This document shows positions 1 to 8,643 of a stretch of 64,000 nucleotides of DNA, one piece after another. This stretch comes from Pirellulaceae bacterium (GTDB lineage Bacteria; Planctomycetota; Planctomycetia; Pirellulales; Pirellulaceae): assembly GCA_026004775.1 (NCBI GenBank), contig BPJU01000014.1:109497-173496 (forward strand), in the 5' to 3' direction. The notes beneath the pieces are model-generated. The model had not been told where the DNA came from. It ran no database searches and was given only the letters and a program-made list of their open reading frames with translations. Positions within the stretch are counted from its first letter, which is position 1; the number at the start of each line of letters is the position of its first letter. The position numbers and the translations under genes are program-made.

Positions 1-4
1 ACGC

Positions 5-649
5 TTGCCGGCCAAGTGGTACGGCTTATCCGTGCTTTTTTGCGGCCTTCTTGGGGTCTGGGTTGGGCACGTGACCGGACGGGTCGGCGCGGGGGCAACG
101 GCATTTTTCATGGTGCTGCCGGTAGCGCTTTTTGTAACGGCGTGGAGTTACCAGTGGATCACGCGGCGGCTGAACCTGCTGGAGCGACGAGCGATAAATC
201 GGGTGCGGCGCTTTGCGGAAAGGCATCCTGGCTGGCACTTGCGCCTCTATCGTGCGGCCGCTGGACTACGGCTGTTGGCCCTCCACCAGACATTTGATCC
301 GCTGGACCCTGTTGTTACCGAGCTGTTCACGGCGGTGCGGGCCGACCCGAATTACGTGAGGATGTGCCGCATGCAGAAATGCTTTCGGGCTCGATTGACT
401 CCCAAACCGTGGCGCGTCGGTATTTCAAAGCATATTCGCCCGCGTCATGGCGCCGCATGGCCCGTTGACCCTCGCTTCGCCGAAGCTCGAGCCCAATGGA
501 TCCGCAGGTACGAATATGCCATTGCCGGTTTCGGCGTGTGTGCTCTGACCCGGGAATTCGGCAGCCACACGATCCACCCGGCTGCCTATGACGTTTGCCG
601 GCTTCACGATACGTTCTGCCGAGTGGTTGAAAACCTGCCTCTGGCCTGA
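5..649 (+). CDS. Membrane protein of unknown function, probably 5'-partial
   Basis: I do not recognise a named family. The reading frame is open to the left edge of the window, so the TTG at 5 may be internal rather than the start. The visible 214 residues begin with two hydrophobic segments (about residues 6-25 and 31-48), followed by a basic, Arg-rich cytoplasmic part with a predicted helical stretch (LNLLERRAINRVRRFAERH). The C-terminal 90 residues are rich in Cys, Trp and His (KPWRVGISKHIRPRHG, then CRLHDTFC near the end), which hints at a folded or metal-binding domain, but no known metal site is visible. It converges on the DUF1501 gene, only 17 bp away. The amino-acid composition and the lack of an overlapping competitor make it a credible gene; its function is open. 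Confidence 0.6.
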   Translation: MPAKWYGLSVLFCGLLGVWVGHVTGRVGAGATAFFMVLPVALFVTAWSYQWITRRLNLLERRAINRVRRFAERHPGWHLRLYRAAAGLRLLALHQTFDPLDPVVTELFTAVRADPNYVRMCRMQKCFRARLTPKPWRVGISKHIRPRHGAAWPVDPRFAEARAQWIRRYEYAIAGFGVCALTREFGSHTIHPAAYDVCRLHDTFCRVVENLPLA

Positions 650-666
650 CGACAAAAACACGGCGG

Positions 667-2151
667 TTATCCCACCAGTGCCTGCACAACATGACCGCCG
701 ACATCCGTCAAGCGATGCTCTCGTCCCTGGTAACGATACGTCAGCCGTTCGTGGTCCAATCCCAACAGGTGCAGCACGGTGGCGTTCAAATCGTGCACAT
801 GCACCGGTTCTTCGACAATGTCGAATCCCAATTCGTCGGTCTTGCCGACCGAAACGCCTCCCGGCACGCCGCCGCCGGCCAGCCAAAACGTGAAGGCATC
901 CTTGTGGTGGTCACGCCCCGGCTGCGCCTTGGGATTGTCGGCTCCCTGACGTAACGGAGTGCGCCCGAATTCGCTGCCCCAAATAACCAGCGTTTGATCG
1001 AGCAGCCCGCGGTGCTTTAGATCCTTGATGAGCGCGGCCATCGCTTGATCGACATCACGGCACTTGGCGGGCAAGCGCGTCGCCAGACCATTGTGATGGT
1101 CCCAGTCCGAATCATACAGCTCCACCAGCCGTACCCCTTGTTCGACCAAGCGCCGCGCAAGCAGACAGTTGGCCGCAAACGAGGGACGCCCCGGCTCCAC
1201 ACCATACATCTTGAGCGTAGCAGGGCTTTCGCGGGAAAGATCTACCAGCTCCGGTACCGACATTTGCATGCGGAAGGCTTTTTCGTACTGCACGATGCGG
1301 GTGATGATTTCCGGGTCGCCCGCCGATTGGAAGCGATGTTGATTGAGCGCTGCCACGGCATCCAATACCCGGCGGCGATCGTCCATCGAGAAACCGGGCG
1401 GGTTAGAGAGAAAAAGGACCGGATCACGCGCCGAACGGAACTCGACACCTTGATAAATACTGGGCAGGAACCCCGCCGACCAGAGGCTCGTTCCAGCGCC
1501 GCCCTTCGGCCCCGACAACAGCACCACGTAAGCCGGCAAGTTGTCGTTTTCGGAGCCGAGACCATACACGACCCAGGCTCCGAAACTGGGCCGCCCGCCG
1601 CGGCCAAAACCGGTATGCAGCAGCATCTGAGCCGGGGCATGATTGATCTCTTCGGTATGCACCGACCGAACCACCGCCAATTCGTCCGCCACCTCCGCCA
1701 GATGCGGCAGAAGATCGGAGATCCACTGGCCGCATTGTCCGCGCCGCCGAAACACAAAAGGCGAGCCGGCCAGCGTCAAGTTGTTACCGATAAATGCAAA
1801 CCTTCGGCCCTTAGACACCGACTCCGGACACGGCTCGCCATCGTACTTTTTCAGTGCCGGCTTGTAGTCGAATAGATCCAACTGGGAAGGAGCACCAACC
1901 ATGTGCAAATAGATCACGTGCCGCGCCTTGGGCGGAAAATGGGGAGCCTTGGCAGAGAGGGGATCCGCGGCCGGGCTGTCCGATGCCGCTACAGGGCGGT
2001 CGCCGAGCAGCCGCAACGCCAGCGCCCCCAACCCGAATCCGGTACGCCGCAAGAACCACCGGCGCTGCACGTGCCATGCCTCGCCCGGCTCCACCTCCCG
2101 CAGAGCGCTACCCGCTAAAACCGCTGCTTCCCAATTCCTGGTCGAATACAT
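667..2151 (-). CDS. DUF1501 family exported protein (alkaline-phosphatase-like fold)
   Basis: DUF1501 proteins are abundant in planctomycetes; they belong to the sulfatase/alkaline phosphatase fold and are usually encoded beside a DUF1549/DUF1553 protein, as here. The N-terminus carries a twin-Arg-like signal (RRWFLRRTGFGLGALALRLL), indicating export. Typical family features follow: HMVGAPSQLDLFDYKP near the start, GFGRGGRPSFGAWVVYGLGS in the middle, and WGSEFGRTPL with GRDHHKDAFTFWLAGGG near the end. I chose the ATG at 2151 because GGGAGA lies 5 nt upstream; an in-frame ATG at 2193 would add 14 residues. The upstream partner gene ends 57 bp away on the same strand, so they probably share a transcript. 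The catalytic activity of the family is unproven; do not read it as a sulfatase. Confidence 0.9.
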   Translation of the reverse strand: MYSTRNWEAAVLAGSALREVEPGEAWHVQRRWFLRRTGFGLGALALRLLGDRPVAASDSPAADPLSAKAPHFPPKARHVIYLHMVGAPSQLDLFDYKPALKKYDGEPCPESVSKGRRFAFIGNNLTLAGSPFVFRRRGQCGQWISDLLPHLAEVADELAVVRSVHTEEINHAPAQMLLHTGFGRGGRPSFGAWVVYGLGSENDNLPAYVVLLSGPKGGAGTSLWSAGFLPSIYQGVEFRSARDPVLFLSNPPGFSMDDRRRVLDAVAALNQHRFQSAGDPEIITRIVQYEKAFRMQMSVPELVDLSRESPATLKMYGVEPGRPSFAANCLLARRLVEQGVRLVELYDSDWDHHNGLATRLPAKCRDVDQAMAALIKDLKHRGLLDQTLVIWGSEFGRTPLRQGADNPKAQPGRDHHKDAFTFWLAGGGVPGGVSVGKTDELGFDIVEEPVHVHDLNATVLHLLGLDHERLTYRYQGREHRLTDVGGHVVQALVG

Positions 2152-2208
2152 CCTTTCTCCCCGTGTGATAGTTTCTTTCCTCCACTGTTCCATCCCGTAG
2201 GTACAATG

Positions 2209-4746
2209 TTACTTTGTAATCGTTTCATCCAGGTTTAACAGTGCTGACGTGACCCCGTACCACGCATATACTTCCTCCACAGGCAGCGATACTGAAACAA
2301 TATTATTGTTAACTAACTTCGCTATCTCACTTCGTTTTACATCAGCATTTTTTCTTCCAGCGTCCAACAATTTGCGAAGAATGGCCAACTCGAAATCATC
2401 CGGCAGTCGTGCCGTAGCCAACCGAAACGCGTATTGCAACCGGCTGACATCGTCGCTTTGTGGTAGCGTAGTGAGAACTCGGCAGGCCATCGCCACCGCA
2501 GCTTCGACGTAGACCGGATCGTTCAGTAGAGTAAGTGCCTGGAGAGGCGTATTGGTGCGGTTTCGCTTCACGGTGCAGGCCAGTCGGTTGGTGGCGTCGA
2601 ATTGCACGAAACTCGGATACGGTGCGCCTCGCTTCCAGACCACATAGATACCGCGCCGGTACTGGTCTTCCCCGGGACTCACGGTGTAATCATACTTTTG
2701 CCCGCCGATCTTCTCCCACACGCCTTCCGGTTGATAGGGTCGAATCGGCGGGCCGCCCTGCTTCAGACTCAAAAGGCCGGCCAGGGCCAGAGCCGTGTCG
2801 CGGATCATTTCGGCGTCCATGCGGAATCGCGGTCCCCGCGAATAGAAGGCATTCTTGGGGTCGTGTTGCCATTGATCCGGAGTCGCCAGAGCCGTTTGAC
2901 GATACGTAGAAGAAAGCACGATTTGGCGCAGAATGTGTTTCGCCGACCAGCCATTTTCCATGAATTCCACCGCCAGGTAATCCAGCAATTGCGGGTGAGT
3001 AGGCGGCTCGCCCTTGACGCCGAAATCCTCGAGTGTGGGCACCAGTCCGCGTCCGAAAATTTCATTCCACCAGCGGTTCACCGTGACGCGTGCCACCAGC
3101 GGATTCTGGGGGCTGGCCAGCCAGCGAGCCAGCGTGAGCCGATTGGGTGGGCCGTCAGGCAGAGGATGAAGTACCGCAGGCACGCCAGGAGTCACGACAT
3201 CGGCCGGCTGGCGGTAGTCGCCGCGCACCAGGAACCTGGTAACCCGAGGCTCCGGTAGCTCACGCATTACCAGCGTCGTGACGGGCGCCAGTTCTGCCAG
3301 CCGCTCCTGCAACCGGCGTTCCTGTTGGCGCAGTTCCCGCAACTGCGGGTCTTGTTCGAAAAGAAACGACAGCACCTGCTGCCGTTCGTTTTCCTGCCAC
3401 TGGGACGGGTCGCTTGTCAATAACTTTTGAATTGCCTGCGGCAGGTCCCCGCTGGACGGGTCGAGGGCTGCCCGCCGGTGGGAAACCCAAGTCGGGAGCG
3501 TGGCGGCCACGGAGTTTTCTTGCTTCTTGATCGCCGTTCGCACCGCAGCCAACTCGCGCTGCACCTGGCGGCGTTTCCCGGCACGCACCTCGTCGGGCAG
3601 TTCCAGACGCGGCCCCAAAAAGCGAATGGAGCTGGGCACATTCGGGTCGCTGCGGTCGGCTTCGATCTCGGTGTTGTTGAAAAACGCAAAAAACGCATAA
3701 TACTCCTGCTGCGTAAACGGATCGTACTTGTGATCGTGACACCGGGCACAGTCCAGCGTCGTACCTAGCCAAACGGTGGCCGTCGTGTTCACCCGATCGA
3801 ACACCTGGTTGACACGAGATTCTTCCGGTTCCGAACCAGCTTCCACGTTGATCGGCGCACAGCGATGAAAACCGGTTGCCACCTGCTGATCGATAGTCGC
3901 TTCGGGCAACAAATCTCCCGCAATCTGTTCGATCGTAAATCGATCAAAAGGCATGTCGGCGTTGATCGCGCGGATCACCCAGTCCCGGTACGGCCATATT
4001 TCATGCAAGTCGTCGCGCTGGAAGCCGTGCGAGTCGGCGTAACGTGCCAGATCAAGCCACAACCGTCCCCACCGTTCGCCAAATTGAGGGGCCGCCAACA
4101 ATCGGTCGACCACCCGCTCGTACGCGTCGGGGGAACCGTCATTCAAGAACGCGTCCAGCTCTTCCAGTGAAGGAGGCAGCCCTACCAGGTCCAATGACGC
4201 ACGCCGCAGCCACTCCCCGCGACTCGCCTCCGGCGACGGCTTCAGGCCGACAGCTTCCATCCGAGCCAGGATAAAAAAGTCGATCGGCTGGCGGGGCCAA
4301 TCGGTGTTTCGTACTTGGGGCAAGCGCGGGCGTCGCGGTACGAGGTACGCCCAGTGACCGGCCGGCCGAAACGACTCGGGCCAGTGAGCCCCATCCGCTA
4401 TCCACTGCCGAAGCAGCGCCTTCTGGGCAGCCGTCAAACTCCGCCCATTGGCCGGCATATGTTCCGGATCGCCTACCGGCAGACTCACGCGGCGCAGAAG
4501 CTCGCTCGAGCCCGGATCGCCTGGCGAAAAAACGTCCGGGCGCGTCTGCCAAGTCTGTCGCTGATCAAACCGCAAATCGTTTTTTTGTACTTGCGGCCCG
4601 TGACACTCGAAACATTCACGCTGCAACAGCGGATATATATGCCGAGCAAAATCAACTTGCGATTCCGGTTGCTCAGCGGTTACGAGGCCGTACCACAAGA
4701 TCGCTCCTGCCAAAAACACTACCACCGGCCTCCAGTTCCGCACCAT
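2209..4746 (-). CDS. PSCyt1/DUF1549/DUF1553 planctomycete cytochrome c protein
   Basis: A large exported c-type cytochrome of the family that defines planctomycete genomes. Starting at the ATG at 4746, residues 1-24 form a signal peptide (VVVFLAGAILWYGLVTA). A PSCyt1 haem site follows at residues 45-49 (CFECH). The DUF1549 region includes WGRLWLDLARYADSHGFQR and a second haem-type motif (CARCHDHKYDP) in its second half. The DUF1553 region contains RVTVNRWWNEIFGRGLV and the usual PPTHPQLLDYLA. An upstream in-frame start at 4857 would add 37 residues without signal-peptide character in front of the true one, so I reject it. Length (845 residues) is normal. It precedes the DUF1501 gene in an operon. 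It is thought to act in the periplasm, probably in electron transfer or polymer degradation; the exact role is unknown. Confidence 0.93.
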   Translation of the reverse strand: MVRNWRPVVVFLAGAILWYGLVTAEQPESQVDFARHIYPLLQRECFECHGPQVQKNDLRFDQRQTWQTRPDVFSPGDPGSSELLRRVSLPVGDPEHMPANGRSLTAAQKALLRQWIADGAHWPESFRPAGHWAYLVPRRPRLPQVRNTDWPRQPIDFFILARMEAVGLKPSPEASRGEWLRRASLDLVGLPPSLEELDAFLNDGSPDAYERVVDRLLAAPQFGERWGRLWLDLARYADSHGFQRDDLHEIWPYRDWVIRAINADMPFDRFTIEQIAGDLLPEATIDQQVATGFHRCAPINVEAGSEPEESRVNQVFDRVNTTATVWLGTTLDCARCHDHKYDPFTQQEYYAFFAFFNNTEIEADRSDPNVPSSIRFLGPRLELPDEVRAGKRRQVQRELAAVRTAIKKQENSVAATLPTWVSHRRAALDPSSGDLPQAIQKLLTSDPSQWQENERQQVLSFLFEQDPQLRELRQQERRLQERLAELAPVTTLVMRELPEPRVTRFLVRGDYRQPADVVTPGVPAVLHPLPDGPPNRLTLARWLASPQNPLVARVTVNRWWNEIFGRGLVPTLEDFGVKGEPPTHPQLLDYLAVEFMENGWSAKHILRQIVLSSTYRQTALATPDQWQHDPKNAFYSRGPRFRMDAEMIRDTALALAGLLSLKQGGPPIRPYQPEGVWEKIGGQKYDYTVSPGEDQYRRGIYVVWKRGAPYPSFVQFDATNRLACTVKRNRTNTPLQALTLLNDPVYVEAAVAMACRVLTTLPQSDDVSRLQYAFRLATARLPDDFELAILRKLLDAGRKNADVKRSEIAKLVNNNIVSVSLPVEEVYAWYGVTSALLNLDETITK

Positions 4747-5155
4747 CAGGCAACATCTCCAACCGAAAATCATGGCGGCGAAGTCCCAATTCTGGACCAT
4801 GCCTCGATCGCCTACCTGCGGCAGGTAACACAACTGGTAGGATTTGCGCAAGGGCAACCTCGCACCCCGATTTATCCTAACGCATCAGCGCGGCGATTTC
4901 GAGGTTTATCGGCAGAAAAACAACTTGTAACCACCATCGACGATTGACCGCTGTTGGCCCCGCCCAGTTGCCAGAGCCATCACGGCAGAAAACACGATCG
5001 CGGTGAGCTCGTGCCCATGTATTTTGGCCACCGCGAGCCACTCGTATTCCGCCGCAGAGCAATCCACGGCCGGCTGGCAGCCGACCGGTTCGTTATCGAC
5101 AATCAGCCTTGGAGGCCGGGTGAATCAGCGACCAGCGGGAGAGATAACTACCGTC

Positions 5156-6094
5156 ATGTCTGACGACAACCACGAGAAAATACCACTGCCCGACCGATTT
5201 GCCGGCTGTTTGCTGGGTTTGGCTGTCGGCGATGCGCTCGGTGCACCAGTCGAAGGTCTGCCTCGCGGCAGTTTCGCGCCGGTGCGCGACATGATCGGCA
5301 GTCCGCAGCGCGGTCTTGCGCCTGGCGAGTGGACCGACGACACAGCCTTGGCTCTGGCATTGGGCCACAGTCTGGTCTTGCGCCAAGGCTTCGATCCTTC
5401 CGATCAGATGGAACGGTATTGCCGGTGGCTGGAAGAGGGGCATCTCCGTTGCGCGGACAGCCGGCTGTTTGTGGGACGCACGACGCACGAAGCGTTGCTC
5501 CGGTTTCGAGCGACGGGGAATCCGTTCTGCGGAAGCGACTCGCTGGAGACGGCCACGAATGGTTGCATCATGCGGCTTGCCCCAGTAGCGATGTTTTACT
5601 TCCGCGATGTACAGCAAGCGGAGTTCTATGCAGCCGAGAGTGCGCGGACGACACACGCTTTCGCCGCCTGCACGGATGCGGCTCGGTTATTGGCCCGAAT
5701 GCTGGTGCGCGCTTTGTCGGGAGCTTCCCGAGATACGATTCTTTTGGCCGACGCTGGATACTTTCACGGCGTACCAGGGATCATGCTTCTGGCCGAAGGG
5801 GCCTACTTGCACAAGACACCTGGCGAGATTCGTGGCTCGAGCAATGTCGTTGAATCGCTGGAGGCCGCATTGTGGTGTTTCGCTACCACCCGTTCGTTCG
5901 AAGAAGCGATCGTCTGTGCTGTGAATCTGGGAGACGATGCGGACACCACGGCTGCTGTTTGCGGGCAAATTGCGGGGGCCTATTATGGCTGCCAGGCCAT
6001 CCCATCTCGTTGGGTCAGCGTGCTCGCGAAACGCGAGGCAATTTGCCAGTTGGCCCAAGAGCTGTTGCATGCGGCGCTGGCACGGCCGACCTGA
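5156..6094 (+). CDS. ADP-ribosylglycohydrolase family protein
   Basis: ADP-ribosylglycohydrolases remove ADP-ribose from modified residues (for example DraG on arginine) using a pair of Mg ions. The sequence has the family metal-binding motifs: GDALGAPVE at residues 25-33, WTDDT at 59-63, CIMRLAPVA in the middle and NLGDDADTTAAVCGQIAGA near the C-terminus. The length of 312 residues is normal. The ATG at 5156 is chosen because it begins just before the conserved domain and has GGGAGAG about 11 nt upstream; the frame stays open upstream to 5003 but that extension looks non-coding. No DraT-like ADP-ribosyltransferase is visible nearby, so the substrate cannot be inferred from context. Cytoplasmic, with no signal peptide. 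Confidence 0.93.
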   Translation: MSDDNHEKIPLPDRFAGCLLGLAVGDALGAPVEGLPRGSFAPVRDMIGSPQRGLAPGEWTDDTALALALGHSLVLRQGFDPSDQMERYCRWLEEGHLRCADSRLFVGRTTHEALLRFRATGNPFCGSDSLETATNGCIMRLAPVAMFYFRDVQQAEFYAAESARTTHAFAACTDAARLLARMLVRALSGASRDTILLADAGYFHGVPGIMLLAEGAYLHKTPGEIRGSSNVVESLEAALWCFATTRSFEEAIVCAVNLGDDADTTAAVCGQIAGAYYGCQAIPSRWVSVLAKREAICQLAQELLHAALARPT

Positions 6095-6351
6095 GGTGTG
6101 CCGTCTTTGCCAGCGTGTCTTTGCGTACCCTCGGCCGCACGCTGTCGGCCCCGTGTGCAGACTGCCTGGCCGTTGGCAAGATTCGCTTGAAAAACCGTTG
6201 AAGATATCGACGATTATTTATATGATCACAGTGCCTGGCGATTTGCAAACCTGCCGCAGAAGGGCAGAGTCTTGGCGTGGTAGGCTACCGGGCGCTAGCC
6301 AAGAGAAAGCCGCGCGAGTGACGATCGGACAAACGGGAAAAGGCATTCGGT

Positions 6352-7704
6352 ATGAGAGATAGGAACGAGTCAAGGGGAATCCCGAGGCGTCGGTTCTTGC
6401 ACGCCAGTGCCGTGACGGCACTGAGTGCCTTTTGGAGCCGTTGGCAGCGTGCTGAGGTCAAGGCTGCTGAGCGGGCGAAGGCTCGATCGGTGATCATGAT
6501 CTTCAACTGCGGTGCCCCCAGCCATCTGGATCTTTGGGATATGAAGCCGGATGCTCCGGACAATGTGAGGGGCGAATTTCGGCCGATTGCGACCAATGTG
6601 CCGGGCATCTTCATTTCTGAATTGATGCCCCGGTTGGCCAAGCTGGCGGACAAATATGCCATTGTACGAAGTGTCCATCATGGCCATAGCGCGCACAATG
6701 CGGGGATGTACTGGTCGATCGTAGGGCGGCCGTATCGGGTCGACAGCACCTTGATCAATCCGAGCCGCAATGATTTTCCGAGTCTGGGAACGCTGGTCGG
6801 TTGGTTGGCGAGGCGAGACGGTTACCAGGGGGCGCTTCCACCGTATGTCATTACTCCGGCCCCGCATTGCGACAGCACGGCCTATATTACGCCGGGACAA
6901 TTCGGAGGTTGTCTGGGGGCGCAGCATGATCCGTTTGTGGTCAACAGCGATCCGAACGCGGCCGATTTTCGCGTTCCCAATTTGACATTAGTCCAGGGAC
7001 TTTCCGAAGAGCGATTGGCGACGCGGCGAAAGTTGCTCGGCCAGATGGACCGCAAAGTGGCGATGATGGATCCGCAAGCGGTGTTGGACCTGGAGATCAA
7101 TAACGAAAAGGCGTTTCGGCTGGTGACCGCTCGCGATATGGCTCGAGCGTTTGATCTTAGCGAGGAGCCGGATCAGGTGCGGGAGCGGTTTGGGCGGCAT
7201 ACCTGGGGTCAGTCCCACTTGCTGGCTCGCCGGCTGGTGGAGGCCGGCGTGCGGTTTGTGGCCACTGTCAACGGGCAGAGTATCGTGTGGGACACCCACG
7301 AGGACAACTTCCGCCGCTTGAAGAGCCGCTTGGTGCCGCCGATGGAGCAAGCTTTTGCGGCGCTTCTGGAAGACCTGGACCAGCGCGGTCTATTAGAGAC
7401 CACCCTGGTCTTGTGGATTGGCGACTTCGGCCGCACGCCGGTCATCAACGCCAAGGCGGGGCGAGACCACTGGCCGCAGTGCTATTCGGTGGTGCTGGCT
7501 GGTGGTGGAATACGGGGCGGGCAGGTGATCGGCGAGTCGGATCGAACGGGGGCGGTGCCGAAGAGTTATCCGGTGACGCCGGCCGACATCCATGCCACGA
7601 TCTTCACGGCTCTGGGCTACGACCCGCATGCCATCACCTACACCTCGCCCACCGGCGCTCCGGCTCGCCTGAGCGACGGGCAGGTGATCCGCGAATTGTT
7701 GTAA
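6352..7704 (+). CDS. DUF1501 family exported protein, without adjacent DUF1553 partner
   Basis: A second DUF1501 protein of 450 residues. The N-terminus has a twin-arginine signal (PRRRFLHASAVTALSAFW), so it is probably exported folded through Tat. The core includes FNCGAPSHLDLWDMKPDAP, HGHSAHNAGMYWSIVGR, WIGDFGRTPVINAKAGRDHW and a C-terminal YDPHAITYTSPTG segment, all typical of the family. It differs from the first DUF1501 protein in this window in loop regions and in the lack of a DUF1553 gene next to it; the nearest upstream gene ends 257 bp away and is an ADP-ribosylglycohydrolase. The predicted fold is alkaline-phosphatase-like. The ATG at 6352 is the only sensible start, although its ribosome-binding site (AAAAGG) is rather distant. 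Confidence 0.9.
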   Translation: MRDRNESRGIPRRRFLHASAVTALSAFWSRWQRAEVKAAERAKARSVIMIFNCGAPSHLDLWDMKPDAPDNVRGEFRPIATNVPGIFISELMPRLAKLADKYAIVRSVHHGHSAHNAGMYWSIVGRPYRVDSTLINPSRNDFPSLGTLVGWLARRDGYQGALPPYVITPAPHCDSTAYITPGQFGGCLGAQHDPFVVNSDPNAADFRVPNLTLVQGLSEERLATRRKLLGQMDRKVAMMDPQAVLDLEINNEKAFRLVTARDMARAFDLSEEPDQVRERFGRHTWGQSHLLARRLVEAGVRFVATVNGQSIVWDTHEDNFRRLKSRLVPPMEQAFAALLEDLDQRGLLETTLVLWIGDFGRTPVINAKAGRDHWPQCYSVVLAGGGIRGGQVIGESDRTGAVPKSYPVTPADIHATIFTALGYDPHAITYTSPTGAPARLSDGQVIRELL

Positions 7705-7740
7705 GGTGCTCGTTTATCGGCCTTCGGTTGGGCTTGCTGC

Positions 7741-8150
7741 ATGCGAAAAAAATCTTCCCCATTCCCTTTCCCACTGCCTGCGGAAAAAAACTTCCCACCC
7801 CCTACCCTCCCGCCCGGGAAAAAACTTCCCACCCTTTCCCGCTTGCGGAAAAAAACTTCCCACTCCCTCTCCCCCCCTGCGGGGGGAGAGGGTAGGGTGA
7901 GGGGGGCAGAGAATAGCTACCCTCACCCAGGCCTTCCCCCTAAAGTGCCGGACAAACCCTTTCGAGGCGTTCATTGCGGTGCTTGCGGAAAAAAGTTACC
8001 CACGCCCTCTCCCCCCGCTTGCGGGGGGAGAGGGTAGGGTGAGGGGGGGCAGAGGAATAGCTACCCCCCTCACCCAAGCCATCTCCCCCTAAAGGGGGAG
8101 ATAGATTAGCGTTTGTATGTCCTAAAGGGGGAGACGGAGTAGCGTTTTCC
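7741..8150. repeat. Patch of short direct repeats and palindromes (REP-like)
   Basis: This intergenic stretch is built of iterated pieces. A 'GCGGAAAAAACTTCCCAC'-type unit appears near 7780, 7815 (as CGGG...), 7846 and, with GTTACCCAC, at 7984. Two C-run/G-run hairpins share the form CCCTCTCCCCCC - loop - GGGGGGAGAGGG followed by TAGGGTGAGGGGGGCAGAG (about 7865 and 8005). A third perfect hairpin, ATCTCCCCCT-AA-AGGGGGAGAT, lies at 8081-8102, followed by a partial direct copy (CTAAAGGGGGAGACGGAGTAGCG). None of the frames across it looks coding. Such patches are commonly repetitive extragenic palindromes; they could also stop transcription from the DUF1501 gene. Confidence 0.8.
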
Positions 8151-8643
8151 ACTTGCCACCAGCAAGGGCATTCGACTACATATCCCAGAAGGCGAGGAAC
8201 CGGTTTGGCGAAGGCCCGCCGCCTTCCCTGCTGTGGATAGTCCTGGCACTCGCCACAAGATTGATTGTGGAAAAAATGGTCTATTATTCTGACCTCTTTT
8301 ATGTTTTCGCCATTACCATGGAAGCTGAACAACCAGAAAAGGCTCGCGCGCATCGAGTCGATAGCGATCTACACCGGTGGGCCAACCGCGGTTGCTGGCT
8401 AACCAACCGTGAACGGTTTAAGGCATGAATTGTCAAGAAAGTTCTCTCTATGGAAACATCTTGGGACAAGATATGTGTAAGAATGGTTTTTATCGCGCCT
8501 CACCGGATGTGAGAGTTATGTCAACGGCGATTTGACCTCGCAAACTGCAAGATTTGCCGTTAAATGTAATAGTTCCTCAAAACCCGCGGTTTGTAGGCAG
8601 CCAGGAAGGAGTCACCATTACACGCTCTCGATTTACATTGTCA
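8151..8643. other. Intergenic, no gene recognised
   Basis: About 490 bases between the repeat patch and the convergent GH32 gene. The base composition is lower in GC than the surrounding genes, and short frames here show no family features or convincing ribosome-binding sites. I see no tRNA, riboswitch or terminator. Confidence 0.5.
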
